64,000 bases of DNA, from assembly GCA_029881435.1 (NCBI GenBank), contig JAOUMR010000001.1, forward strand, positions 39,957 through 103,956, written 5' to 3'. Of the stretch, positions 55,554 to 64,000 are shown one piece after another. The position numbers were made by a program, and so were the translations under genes. The stretch's first letter is position 1, and each line of letters opens with the position of its first letter. The DNA comes from Nitrospira sp. Lineage in GTDB: Bacteria; Nitrospirota; Nitrospiria; Nitrospirales; Nitrospiraceae. The notes beneath the pieces are model-generated. The model had not been told where the DNA came from, made no database searches, and saw only the letters and a program-made list of their open reading frames with translations.

Positions 55554-56949
55554 ATTTCCTCCTCATTCGATTTCGCAAGATGATTCCCGTCAGATTAAGT
55601 GTCACGACCACAAGAATCAACACCAACGTGGTCACATAGACCATGGGTTTGGCGGCCTCGACGTTCGGCGATTGAAACCCCACATCGTAAATGTGAAAGC
55701 CCAAATGCATGAACTTTCGGTCTAGGTGGAAGAATGGCCAAGTCCCGTCTATCGGTAGGGCCGGGGCCAATTTCACCACGCCAGTCAACATCAAGGGCGC
55801 CACCTCGCCAGCCGCACGGGCCATGGCAAGAATAAGCCCGGTCAGAATGCCAGGAAGCGCAGTCGGGAGAACAACCTTCCACATCGTTTCCCATTTGGTC
55901 GCACCCAACCCAATCGACCCTTCTCGGTACTCTCGCGGCACAGCTGACAAGCCTTCTTCCGTCGAGACGATCACGACCGGAACGGTCAAGAGTGCCAGCG
56001 TTAATGAGGCCCAGAGGATTCCGCCCGTGCCGAATGTCGGGGTGGGCAGCCGGTCGGAGAACCACAGCGCATCGATTGTACCGCCGACGCCATACACAAA
56101 AAACCCCAAGCCGAACACGCCGAAGACGATCGAAGGTACACCTGCAAGATTGTTGACGGCAATGCGGACCGTGCGCACGATGACGCCTTGACGAGCATAC
56201 TCTCTGAGATACAGAGCACCGATAACACCAAAGGGCGTGACGATGAGGCTCATGATCATCACCATCATGACGGTGCCGAAGATTGCCGGGAAGATTCCAC
56301 CTTCCGTGTTGGCCTCTCGTGGCTCCGTCGTCAGAACCGTCCACACATTGCCGACATAGACCCACACCTTCTCCAAAGTCGACAGATCGTTGGGCCGAAA
56401 GACGCGGATGACTTGGCTGAGTGTAAGGGATTTTTCTTTACCATTGGCATCGACAACCAGCATCGAGTAGGGGCTCTCTGACTCACTCGAATACGCATCC
56501 TGAAGAAGAGAAGGCAACGCATGCCATACGGCGTCGGCGCCTTCGGCCACTGTTTGGTCTTCCTTGACCAGTGTCCGGAGTCGTCCGTAGAAGTTACCCC
56601 ACTCGCGTCGTTCGACCATGACGAGATCGACAGGCTTCGTCTGTTCGACGATCTGCTCGCCGTTGATCCACCGAAAGTCCAACCCGTACAGATCGCGATT
56701 GCCGATCTTCATCCTGATTCTTCGGTCCCCTTTCGGACTCAGATCCTCCCCAGCCAATTGACCGATCACATGTTTACCGTCTTTGAGCGTCAATTCAACG
56801 AGATCAGCCGGCCAGAAATACCCAAACCCATTGATGAGGATGAGGACCAGGAGCCCGGCGATCATGAGTAGCGACAGGGATAGCCCCGCTCCGCAGCCCC
56901 AAATGAAGAGCTCTCCGCTCGCCATGATATGCTTGAACCACTGTTTCAT
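55534..56949 (-). CDS. pstA: Phosphate ABC transporter permease PstA, extended
   Basis: 471 residues, longer than the 290-300 of E. coli PstA. An N-terminal helix (about 14-40) is followed by about 180 periplasmic residues, then the MetI-like permease with about five helices and the EAA-type loop '[32 protein letters not shown]'. Large periplasmic inserts in PstA and PstC also occur in some Proteobacteria. It is preceded by pstC, 92 bp away. Confidence 0.93.
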
Positions 56950-57041
56950 CGATGCACTCTTGTACCGGCTTGATGCGACTTTATTCCAAACTCTTGCCTA
57001 TCCATCACCAATGCCGAACTCCACACCTGAAACCACTGACA

Positions 57042-59363
57042 CTAGAATTGGCTGTACTTCTGCCTGAGCCGCTGTCGGACCAGCTCCGCTAGCGTATTGA
57101 GCAGAAAGGTCGCGACAAAGAGGAGCAAGCCTGCCAAAAAGAGCGTGCGATACAACGTCCCGCCATGTGGTGCTTCAGGAATCTCGACTGCGATGTTCGC
57201 GGAGAGTGTCCGAAACCCGTTGAAGGGGCTCCAATCCATAATCGGTGTGTTGCCGGTCGCCATCAGAACAATCATGGTCTCCCCGATGGCCCGCCCGAGC
57301 CCGATCATCAACGCAGAGAAGATGCCTGGACTGGCCGAGATCAGCACCAGATGCGCGAGCGTTTGCCATCTGGTCGCACCAAGTGCCAGCGAACCGGCGA
57401 TGAGATTCTTAGGAACGTTGGACAGCGACTCTTCCGAGATGCTGTAAATGATGGGAATGATGGCAAATCCCATCGCCATGCCCACAACGATGGCATTTCG
57501 CTGGTCATAGTTCAAACCGAGATGTGCTTCCAGCCAGGGCTTATAGGAGCCGTTGAACAAAAACGATTCCCACCAGGCGTTTGTTTCGAAGCAGAGCCAG
57601 ACCACAGCCACAATGATCGGCATGATGAGCAAGGCCTCAACACCCGGCCGGACACGATGTCGAAGTGAGGCCGGGAGTAAGAGATACAGTCCAGCAGAAC
57701 CCGCAGTCACCAAGGGGATGAGCAGGACCATCGCCGTCATGGCAGGAAAATTCCGTTCCAAGACAGGCGCAAACCAGAGTCCGGCCAGAAATCCAAGGAC
57801 CACGGTGGGCAGCGCCGCCATGATTTCAATCGTGGGTTTGATCTTAGTCCGAAGATCCGGATGCATGAACATCGCGGTGTAGATCGCCGCGAGCACTGCC
57901 AATGGAACCGCGAGGAGCACGGCATAGAAGGTGCCCTTGATGGTGCCGAAGATAAGGGGAGTCAAGCTGAATTTGGCCTCGAAATCGTCCGATCCGCTCG
58001 ACGATTGCCAGACAAGCTCAGGCCGATCATAACCTTCGTACCAGACCGGGGAGAACAGGGTTCCCCAGGTGATTTCCGGGTGGGGATTCTGAACGTCGTA
58101 ATGGACCAATCGATTATTTTCAGACAGGCTGACGAGTCCGTCCGCTTTGGGAGAAAAATAGGTATTGCGGAGCGCACCTTGTTGCGGAGTCAGTACCAGC
58201 AATGTTTGTTCGGACGTCGAATGATGGAGCCGGATTTCTCCTGTGGCATCTGTCGTCATGAACCCCTTATCACGTTGAGAAATGGTGATGTCCGTCACCG
58301 CGTTGGGATGGGAGACGAAGCGATGAATGAGTGTCATGTGGGTCGTATTCGTTTTCGAGTGCTCCCGCACCGGCATCCAAACGGTTATTTGACCTGATCT
58401 GCTGCCGACCACCAGACTCCTGTCCCCCATCAAATATGCTAACGCAGTAATCGCCTGACCTCTTTCGGAAGCTTGTGTGGTGTCGAGCAGAACAGGCTGT
58501 ATCGGTTCACGTACGTCTAAATGGTAGACATGGCCTTCTTCAGTCCCGACCGCGAGGATCTCTGCACGACTCCCAAGTGTGAGTGCCGTGATCCGGCCAG
58601 GAATGAAGGACGTGAGATCAGCCTGAATGATAGACGCCTCGGCAGTCCCATCGGGACGAGATCGGGTTTCGCTCGTCGTCAGCCAGAGATGGTCGTCATC
58701 AAGTAGCGCGGCAATCCGCCCGCCGGATTCATTCTTCTGGTACGCCATTTTGCTGATCGCATGTGGAGTCGGTGCGGCAACGATCGGAGCCCCGACGGTG
58801 ACCGAGGGAGAGATTGTCCGTTCGCCTCCTTGAAAGTCCTGAACAAAGTCGATTGTCACCGGAATCACACGCCCATCCGCTGTGCCTAGCGCCAGATCGT
58901 GCCCCTTGCCCAGGGCACGCGCTAAAGCCGTGACAGACCCATCAGGCAACAGGCCTTGGGAAGGAATTTTTGCTGTCGAAGACGTTGTTTCCCCCAAGAA
59001 GATAAATTCGAGCAACTCGCCACGAAGCGCATACGCAACTTCTTGATGTTCGTCGATACCAACGAGGGCGGCAGGAAATGAACGATCAGGCGGTGAGAGG
59101 GAAATCGGCTCAGTCGGGGTCGCGTGGGTCGACTGGAAAAGAGGCACAACCTCTTTCACCAAAAACACGCACATCCCGATAATGCAAATGATAATACCGA
59201 TTCCGCCGGTCTTGATGGTCCCGCTGGCGAGACGATCCATGATGGCTCTGATCTGGCGGCGACTGATCATTCCGCCGGCCAGGACCGGGGCTGGCAAAGA
59301 ACCCCTGCCTGCTGAAGGCTCTCCTTGAACAGCCGGTATCGGAGTGAATGGAGGAATCTTCAT
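57042..59363 (-). CDS. pstC: Phosphate ABC permease PstC with WD40-like domain
   Basis: 773 residues. One helix (about 54-76) is followed by about 360 periplasmic residues with several WD40-like blades, for example 'ITALTLGSRAEILAVGTEEG', 'ITALAYLMGDRSLVVGSRSG' and 'VTDITISQRDKGFMTTDATG'. Then comes the permease part (about 455-765) with 'NLIAGSLALGATRWQTLAHLVLISASPGIFSALMIGLGRAIGETM'. The propeller may dock PstS or sense ligand. The short family members lack it. It is cotranscribed with pstS (125-bp gap) and pstA. Confidence 0.92.
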   Translation of the reverse strand: MKIPPFTPIPAVQGEPSAGRGSLPAPVLAGGMISRRQIRAIMDRLASGTIKTGGIGIIICIIGMCVFLVKEVVPLFQSTHATPTEPISLSPPDRSFPAALVGIDEHQEVAYALRGELLEFIFLGETTSSTAKIPSQGLLPDGSVTALARALGKGHDLALGTADGRVIPVTIDFVQDFQGGERTISPSVTVGAPIVAAPTPHAISKMAYQKNESGGRIAALLDDDHLWLTTSETRSRPDGTAEASIIQADLTSFIPGRITALTLGSRAEILAVGTEEGHVYHLDVREPIQPVLLDTTQASERGQAITALAYLMGDRSLVVGSRSGQITVWMPVREHSKTNTTHMTLIHRFVSHPNAVTDITISQRDKGFMTTDATGEIRLHHSTSEQTLLVLTPQQGALRNTYFSPKADGLVSLSENNRLVHYDVQNPHPEITWGTLFSPVWYEGYDRPELVWQSSSGSDDFEAKFSLTPLIFGTIKGTFYAVLLAVPLAVLAAIYTAMFMHPDLRTKIKPTIEIMAALPTVVLGFLAGLWFAPVLERNFPAMTAMVLLIPLVTAGSAGLYLLLPASLRHRVRPGVEALLIMPIIVAVVWLCFETNAWWESFLFNGSYKPWLEAHLGLNYDQRNAIVVGMAMGFAIIPIIYSISEESLSNVPKNLIAGSLALGATRWQTLAHLVLISASPGIFSALMIGLGRAIGETMIVLMATGNTPIMDWSPFNGFRTLSANIAVEIPEAPHGGTLYRTLFLAGLLLFVATFLLNTLAELVRQRLRQKYSQF

Positions 59364-59488
59364 AAGTTGAGCGTCGGTATGGTGCCCGACGCGCCCGTAT
59401 TTTCGTCTCGCTCGTACTTTTCACAGAAGTGAGCGCGATCATCTGGCTTACCCGCTTGATCAACACTCCAGACAGCTTAGCGTACAAC

Positions 59489-60496
59489 TTATTCGATTTT
59501 TGGGAGTTCCTTCTCGATAACTGTTTGAGGTAATGGGAAGAATCCGTCCTTAATGACGATGGCTTGCCCTTCCTTGCTATAGATAAACTTGATGAATTCT
59601 TTTACGAGCGGATCGAGCGGCTTATTCGGCGCTTTATTGACATAGACCAACAGATGTCGCCACAGGGGGTAGGAGCCGTTCATCGCATTTTCCTGTGTAG
59701 GAGGTGCGAAGGTTCCGCCTTCCTTCTCCGCTAGGGGCAGGGCTCGGATGCCGGAGGTCAGATAACCGATTCCGCTGTAGCCGATGCCTGCAGGATCCTC
59801 TGTGACACCCTGCACCACCGATGCGGAACCTGGCTGTTCCTTGACCTGATCCTTGTAATCACCGTTCTTCAACGCATGTTCTTTGAAAAAGCCGTAGGTA
59901 CCGGATGCAGAGTTGCGGCCATAGAGGCTGATGGGAGAAGAGGCCAGTTCATCCGAGACACCTAATTGACCCCACCGTTCGACATCCTCCCTAGCACCCC
60001 ATCGGCGAGATTTGGAAAAGACGGCATCGACTTGCGCCATCGTCATGCCTGGGATAGGGTTGTCTTTGTGCACATAGACCGCCAACGCATCGATCGCAAC
60101 AGGGAAAGCGGTTGGCTTGTATTTATATTTTCGCTCAAAGGAATCGACCTCCGTCGATTTCATCGGGCGCGACATTGGGCCTACCTGCGCAGTCCCTTCA
60201 ATGAGCGCAGGTGGAGCGGTGCTGGATCCTTTTCCTTCAATTTGAATTTTCACATTTGGGTATTGCTTACGGAACCCCTCCGCCCACAGAGTCATCAGGT
60301 TGTTTAACGTGTCGGAGCCGATGCTGTTCAGGTTGCCCGTAACCCCACTGACCTTGATATATCCCTTCACATTGGGATCGACCTGGATGGCCTCATCGGC
60401 TATCGCATTCGTCGTCATGAACATACCGGTTAAGACCAGCATGAGAGCAGAAGCGAAGCCAATCCGTTCCTTAGTCCCATTCTTTCGATTGTTCAT
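59489..60496 (-). CDS. pstS: Phosphate-binding protein PstS
   Basis: 335 residues from ATG 60496, with AAGGGA 6 bases upstream; an earlier in-frame start at 60520 lacks this. A signal peptide (about 12-34) is followed by a type II periplasmic binding protein: 'GSDTLNNLMTLWAEGFRKQYPNVKIQIEGKGSSTAPPALIEGTAQVGPMSRPMK' carries the phosphate-contact loops. First gene of the pst operon, preceded by a Pho-box-like repeat. Confidence 0.93.
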   Translation of the reverse strand: MNNRKNGTKERIGFASALMLVLTGMFMTTNAIADEAIQVDPNVKGYIKVSGVTGNLNSIGSDTLNNLMTLWAEGFRKQYPNVKIQIEGKGSSTAPPALIEGTAQVGPMSRPMKSTEVDSFERKYKYKPTAFPVAIDALAVYVHKDNPIPGMTMAQVDAVFSKSRRWGAREDVERWGQLGVSDELASSPISLYGRNSASGTYGFFKEHALKNGDYKDQVKEQPGSASVVQGVTEDPAGIGYSGIGYLTSGIRALPLAEKEGGTFAPPTQENAMNGSYPLWRHLLVYVNKAPNKPLDPLVKEFIKFIYSKEGQAIVIKDGFFPLPQTVIEKELPKIE

Positions 60497-60559
60497 ATGC
60501 AGTCCCTTCATATAAGTCACAACTCACCCTCATCACATATCATGATGCCATTCGGTCTA

Positions 60560-60587
60560 TGTTACTACCGTGTTACATTTGTGTTAA
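60560..60587 (-). promoter_or_regulatory. Pho-box-like direct repeats upstream of pstS
   Basis: On the minus strand, TTAACA, GTAACA and GTAACA recur at exact 11-bp intervals (60587-60582, 60576-60571, 60565-60560), starting 64 bp before the pstS ATG. The periodicity and sequence resemble PhoB/PhoP operator half-sites. Confidence 0.65.
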
Positions 60588-60640
60588 CTTCCTGAGACAG
60601 GTCCCTGCCTCACGCTTCGCTACCTATTGCCCGACACCTC

Positions 60641-61960
60641 CTAAAAGGAGACATCCCACTGGAGCCTGACCCGATCTACCGGAGTGAATCCACCATCGCG
60701 CGATAGGTGAGAGTAATCAAGCGTGAGCTTATTACGGTGTCCGGCAAAGAACCAGTTCGCTGCAAATGTATGCTCTCTGCGCGTTTCGCTGCCCAGGATA
60801 TCCCCCAAGGGACCATCTCCCGGATCGACGAATGCATACCGGTAGGCAAATTCGAGCGGTCGCGGTATGACATCGATCAGCGCATGAGGGAAGTACCCGA
60901 CTTGTGCATAGGCCCCGTAACTGGTGCCATGTGACGACCTAGACCGATCGATCACCTTCTTGACATGAAACTCCTCTTGGATGGAGAGCCCGTTCCACTT
61001 GAAGGCAAACTCTTGGACCCCTTGATTGACTTCAAATTGACCATCCAGCACTAGTGGGAAAGCGGAAACCACTCGGTTCTCCTGAGGAAAGGCGATCCGG
61101 TCGGTTCTGTTGTGAGCGCCGGCAAATGCGATGCTACCGATCGGCAAAGGCGAGTATTCTGTGTCAGACTGAGAGAAGGGCACATCGCGCCCCAAGAAAT
61201 TCCATTGAATTCTCCCCATGTAGAGCATGTTCTTGTCGTCATTGTGCGTTTGGTTGATGCCTGTGCCGGTAAAGACACCGATGTTGTACACCAAATAGGC
61301 ATACGTATTTTCAAAGAGATGCCCACCCAACCGAGCACCGATTTGACGATCCAGGGTGAACGGCGCATTGACGATAGACCGTTCAACAAACTGTTGGGTG
61401 CCGGAGGAATCCACTCGCTCTCGATTGTAGTCGATCTTCCATTGCCCCACGCGCAAGGTCGCCCACTTGAACTTAGCGATATCCAGTCGATAATCGAGTA
61501 ACGTGTTGCTCACCCAGTCATATTCCACATAGTACTTGAGCCAAGGCACGAAGCCATGCCCTCCGACCTTGATGCGAGCGCGGCGGACGCGGAACGAGCT
61601 GGTGTTTTTGTCATCGAAAACATCAGGAAGAGCGTTCGTGAATCTATCGCTCTCCTGGGGATAGGAATAGCGAAACTGCAATCGGTTCTGTATCAGCATC
61701 TCAAACTTTCCGTCGCGGGTTTGGATATCGAACCCATTATTGTACCGTACGGAAATCGGGAATTCTTGGTCCCTTGCCTTGCGCTGCTCCTCTTCCGCCT
61801 TTTCCGCGTCGGCTTTGGCCCTCAGCCACTCCTCCTTGGTGATCTGTCCTTTCTCATACAGAATGTCCGCCAGGTCATGCGCCGCTTGAGCACTAGTGAC
61901 GCTAAAGACTAGCCCCATACCAATCATGCACATGATCATCGCCAACCACTGTCGCCTCAT
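60641..61960 (-). CDS. OprP/OprO-type phosphate-selective porin
   Basis: 439 residues with a signal peptide ending near AQAAHD. A short coiled-coil-like region ('KEEWLRAKADAEKAEEEQRKARDQ', about 40-65) is followed by a 16-strand barrel ('RYNNGFDIQTRDGKFEMLIQNRLQFRYSY', 'FRVRRARIKVGGHGFVPWLKYYVEYD'), ending in 'RLQWDVSF'. Such porins carry phosphate or polyphosphate into the periplasm. It is encoded just before pstS and has its own Pho-box-like repeats. Confidence 0.92.
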   Translation of the reverse strand: MRRQWLAMIMCMIGMGLVFSVTSAQAAHDLADILYEKGQITKEEWLRAKADAEKAEEEQRKARDQEFPISVRYNNGFDIQTRDGKFEMLIQNRLQFRYSYPQESDRFTNALPDVFDDKNTSSFRVRRARIKVGGHGFVPWLKYYVEYDWVSNTLLDYRLDIAKFKWATLRVGQWKIDYNRERVDSSGTQQFVERSIVNAPFTLDRQIGARLGGHLFENTYAYLVYNIGVFTGTGINQTHNDDKNMLYMGRIQWNFLGRDVPFSQSDTEYSPLPIGSIAFAGAHNRTDRIAFPQENRVVSAFPLVLDGQFEVNQGVQEFAFKWNGLSIQEEFHVKKVIDRSRSSHGTSYGAYAQVGYFPHALIDVIPRPLEFAYRYAFVDPGDGPLGDILGSETRREHTFAANWFFAGHRNKLTLDYSHLSRDGGFTPVDRVRLQWDVSF

Positions 61961-62020
61961 CGAAATACCTCCCTCTAGTTGGTCCTATCTCGAAACTGCG
62001 GTGAAGGTGTAGATGACGAG

Positions 62021-62059
62021 AGTTAAGCTGGTGCTACGGAGTTGTTACTGATTTGTTAA
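62021..62059 (-). promoter_or_regulatory. Pho-box-like repeats upstream of the porin
   Basis: On the + strand, AGTTAA (62021), TGCTAC (62032), TGTTAC (62043) and TGTTAA (62054) occur at exact 11-bp steps. Read on the minus strand they are TTAACA/GTAACA-like half-sites ending 61 bp before the porin start. The spacing to the gene is almost the same as at pstS. Confidence 0.65.
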
Positions 62060-62187
62060 ATCACGAGTGATCGGCTGCGGCGCAAGGGGGGGGGGTACTA
62101 TTACATGCTTTACCAGATGGGCTTTGCTCTTGTAATCTGAGAGAACGCTCGAAGTGGCAACCTCACTGACAAGCTAATGGTCGTAAT

Positions 62188-62874
62188 ATGAAGAACTCTG
62201 GTCTAGTCGTTCTTTTGGGGATTGCGCTACTATTTGGACTTGCTGCCTGTCAGAACCGACCACTCCTCACCGAAGCCATTTATGAGGATCAATCGCTGTT
62301 CGTCCGACTCGCAGTAGACCAGACCGTAGGCGGAGACCATTCTCATCCTGCCAGCATGACGACTGAAGAGATGACCGCCGTCTTATCCGGCCTCATGGTC
62401 GAAGAGCCCAGTAGCCTCATACCGTCCGTGCCCTTTCCTGGCAACGAGAAAGAGCCTCCACGGCATCCTGCATTCCGCATGGAAGAGATCGCCTTGTTGG
62501 CACCGTTATTGGCAAAAGGGTTGAACACCGCGAGACCCGAGGAGGTCGTGACCTTTTATTGGATGACCCAGCAGCCGGCGCCCATCGAACACGTGACGTC
62601 AGGCGGAGTCTTTGTCGAGGGTGAGGAGCTGCATTTCATACTCAGCAACTATCGCTCGCCCACTCGCTACCCACCGGACCCTGAGACCATGCGATCCCTC
62701 GATGGCCGATCCACTCCATTGCAGCCTCTTGTCCCTCAGGAAACTCGTCTGACTTTCAACCCGACAACTGCGCTCGTGCCACTAGAGCAAGGATTCTTCA
62801 AGAATCCGTTCAGGTCAAAACGCCAAGAGATCGTCGTGCTGTTTCAAGCACTGGCCGGGGACACAGTTCGCTAA
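62188..62874 (+). CDS. Predicted lipoprotein of unknown function
   Basis: 228 residues with a lipoprotein signal: hydrophobic 5-18 and lipobox 'LAAC' with C21. No domain recognised. The mature protein is rich in Pro and Glu and contains 'LAPLLAKGLNTARPEEVVTFYWMTQQ', a phrase common to uncharacterised envelope lipoproteins. It is followed after 12 bp by a small membrane protein gene, a likely operon. It is divergent from the Pho-controlled porin. Confidence 0.8.
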   Translation: MKNSGLVVLLGIALLFGLAACQNRPLLTEAIYEDQSLFVRLAVDQTVGGDHSHPASMTTEEMTAVLSGLMVEEPSSLIPSVPFPGNEKEPPRHPAFRMEEIALLAPLLAKGLNTARPEEVVTFYWMTQQPAPIEHVTSGGVFVEGEELHFILSNYRSPTRYPPDPETMRSLDGRSTPLQPLVPQETRLTFNPTTALVPLEQGFFKNPFRSKRQEIVVLFQALAGDTVR

Positions 62875-62886
62875 TCACACTAAGGG

Positions 62887-63312
62887 GTGTCTGCCATTCC
62901 AGACCCCAACCAGACCGAGCCTCCACTTTGGTCAATCGGTATCGTCGTAGCCATTATTCTCACTGCCCCTCTCGTCTTGTACTCACTTGCGCCGACAGGG
63001 CCGCTGCGAGAGGGTGATACGGTGTTTTCCGCTGGACAACAACGAGTGCGCATTGAAACCACGACTGCGGATAAGCAAAATGAGGTGGTCGATACCTGCT
63101 TGCTCGATCCGGATAGTCCCCTCATCGTCATTCACACGTCAAATACTGATGACGACCTTTCGATCATCGCCGAAGTCCAAGGCAATCCAGTCAATGAATG
63201 GCCTTTTTGCCCAGTTCATGCAGAGGTACGTGTAGAAAGCCACCAATTGTTTCAAAAGCCAGCGGCATTCGATGGCGTTCGAGAGCTATTGGCGAGGATT
63301 TTCAATCGATGA
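62887..63312 (+). CDS. Small membrane-anchored hypothetical protein
   Basis: 141 residues with one N-terminal membrane segment (about 14-34, 'WSIGIVVAIILTAPLVLYSL') and a periplasmic or cytoplasmic domain of about 105 residues, rich in Asp, Val and Thr, with two Cys (near 77 and 113). Not recognised. GTG start with AAGGG directly upstream. Probably cotranscribed with the lipoprotein gene. Confidence 0.65.
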   Translation: MSAIPDPNQTEPPLWSIGIVVAIILTAPLVLYSLAPTGPLREGDTVFSAGQQRVRIETTTADKQNEVVDTCLLDPDSPLIVIHTSNTDDDLSIIAEVQGNPVNEWPFCPVHAEVRVESHQLFQKPAAFDGVRELLARIFNR

Positions 63313-63325
63313 TGAGAGGGACTTT

Positions 63326-63889
63326 CTACGACTTCAACCTTGCAGCAAATTGTTTGCGGAACTTCGCCACCTTGGGTCCGACGACGACTTGGCAGTAACC
63401 CTGAAGGGGATTCCGAGCAAAGTATTCCTGATGATAGGATTCTGCCTCATGCCATCGCGTGGCTGGCACGACTTGCGTGACAATGGGTGCGTCGTGCAAT
63501 TTTTCATCGGACAAAGTTCTGATCAAGGTTTCTGCTGTATGGCGCTGTGCCGGAGTGCAGTAGAAGATTGCGGAACGGTATTGGGTGCCTCTGTCGTTTC
63601 CCTGTCGATCGAGCGTCGTGGGGTCATGAATGACGAAAAAAATCTCCAGGAGCTCTTTGTAGGCAATCACCGTTGGATTAAAGGTGATCCGCACGGCCTC
63701 GGCATGCGCAGTCTGCCCTCCACATACCGCCTCGTACGTGGGATTGTCTAAGGTGCCACCTATGTAGCCGGATTCGACTGATTCCACACCGCTGACCTGG
63801 TCATAAACTGCTTCGAGACACCAGAAGCAGCCACCCGCAAGAATGGCGACTTCTTTCTCAGCTGCGGCCCTTGATAACTCTTCTCCCAT
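63326..63889 (-). CDS. msrA: Peptide methionine-(S)-S-oxide reductase MsrA
   Basis: 187 residues from ATG 63889 (TTG 63904 also open). The active-site motif 'GGCFWCLEAVYDQVSGVESVESGYIGG' carries the nucleophilic Cys; 'YEAVCGGQTAHAEAVRITFNP' and 'TEIVP'-like 'VTQVVPATRWHEAESYHQEYF' follow. It reduces S-sulfoxides of methionine in oxidised proteins. It converges on the small membrane protein gene. Confidence 0.95.
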   Translation of the reverse strand: MGEELSRAAAEKEVAILAGGCFWCLEAVYDQVSGVESVESGYIGGTLDNPTYEAVCGGQTAHAEAVRITFNPTVIAYKELLEIFFVIHDPTTLDRQGNDRGTQYRSAIFYCTPAQRHTAETLIRTLSDEKLHDAPIVTQVVPATRWHEAESYHQEYFARNPLQGYCQVVVGPKVAKFRKQFAARLKS

Positions 63890-63939
63890 CGTGCGGTGTG
63901 CCAAGTAAACGGTAGGGTTGTTTTACTGAACGGAGCCCA

Positions 63940-64000
63940 CTACTCTTCTTCTCCCTCCTCAATGTCTTCAATTCCTTCGTAACTCATTTCTGCGAATGCC
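63940..64000 (-). CDS. C-terminal end of an acidic-tailed protein (partial)
   Basis: Reading the minus strand into the window, the last codons before TAG (63942-63940) give 'AFAEMSYEGIEDIEEGEEE', an acidic tail. The gene start lies beyond the window. The function cannot be judged from 19 residues; the 50-bp spacing to msrA would allow one operon. Confidence 0.4.
   Translation of the reverse strand, partial: AFAEMSYEGIEDIEEGEEE

Overview
The window is a moderately GC-rich bacterial chromosome segment. The most likely source is a Nitrospira-like nitrite oxidiser (Nitrospirota). This is inferred from gene content: a nuo respiratory cluster, a LuxR/LuxI pair, many multi-PAS and hybrid histidine kinases, and a radical-SAM/PCP_red gene set. 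No rRNA or tRNA is present to prove it.

Layout. 1-8250: the end of a nuoG-like gene, then nuoH-I-J-K-L-M-N on the + strand (complex I membrane arm). 8289-15960: housekeeping and small genes (YihY/BrkB, site-2 protease with CBS domains, a truncated polysaccharide deacetylase, GNAT, VOC, dapF, uvrC, a FadL-type porin). The dapF product has Ser at both catalytic Cys positions. 16202-24040: a quorum-sensing module. luxR (+) and luxI (-) are convergent; the 760-bp gap upstream of luxI holds three lux-box palindromes; two sensor-kinase/NarL-type regulator pairs follow. 24340-33111: further signalling genes, including a receiver-DHp protein without an ATPase domain, a FIST/hybrid kinase/hybrid kinase operon, and a kinase gene interrupted by an in-frame TAA.

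33316-42900: a fluid region with a HerA-like ATPase, a frameshifted DUF486 gene, an unknown gene, a MITE-like inverted-repeat element, 23-bp tandem repeats, uvrA, a GHKL ATPase and a VapBC-type toxin-antitoxin pair. Two degenerate copies of the uvrA 5' end separate these inserted modules. 43004-50691: ubiE/menG, a B12-type radical SAM protein, a fusion of two USP domains, a rubredoxin-like domain and three PCP_red domains, a radical SAM/SPASM protein that also ends in PCP_red, a CopD-like membrane protein and a 2OG-Fe(II) oxygenase. This group is the best candidate for an undescribed system, possibly tetrapyrrole or redox chemistry in a non-phototroph.

50776-63889: lolA-ftsK, then a phosphate regulon on the - strand (porin, pstS, pstC with a WD40-like periplasmic domain, pstA, pstB, phoU). 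The porin gene and pstS are each preceded by 11-bp-periodic Pho-box-like repeats. A lipoprotein, a small membrane protein and msrA close the window, followed by the tail of one more gene.
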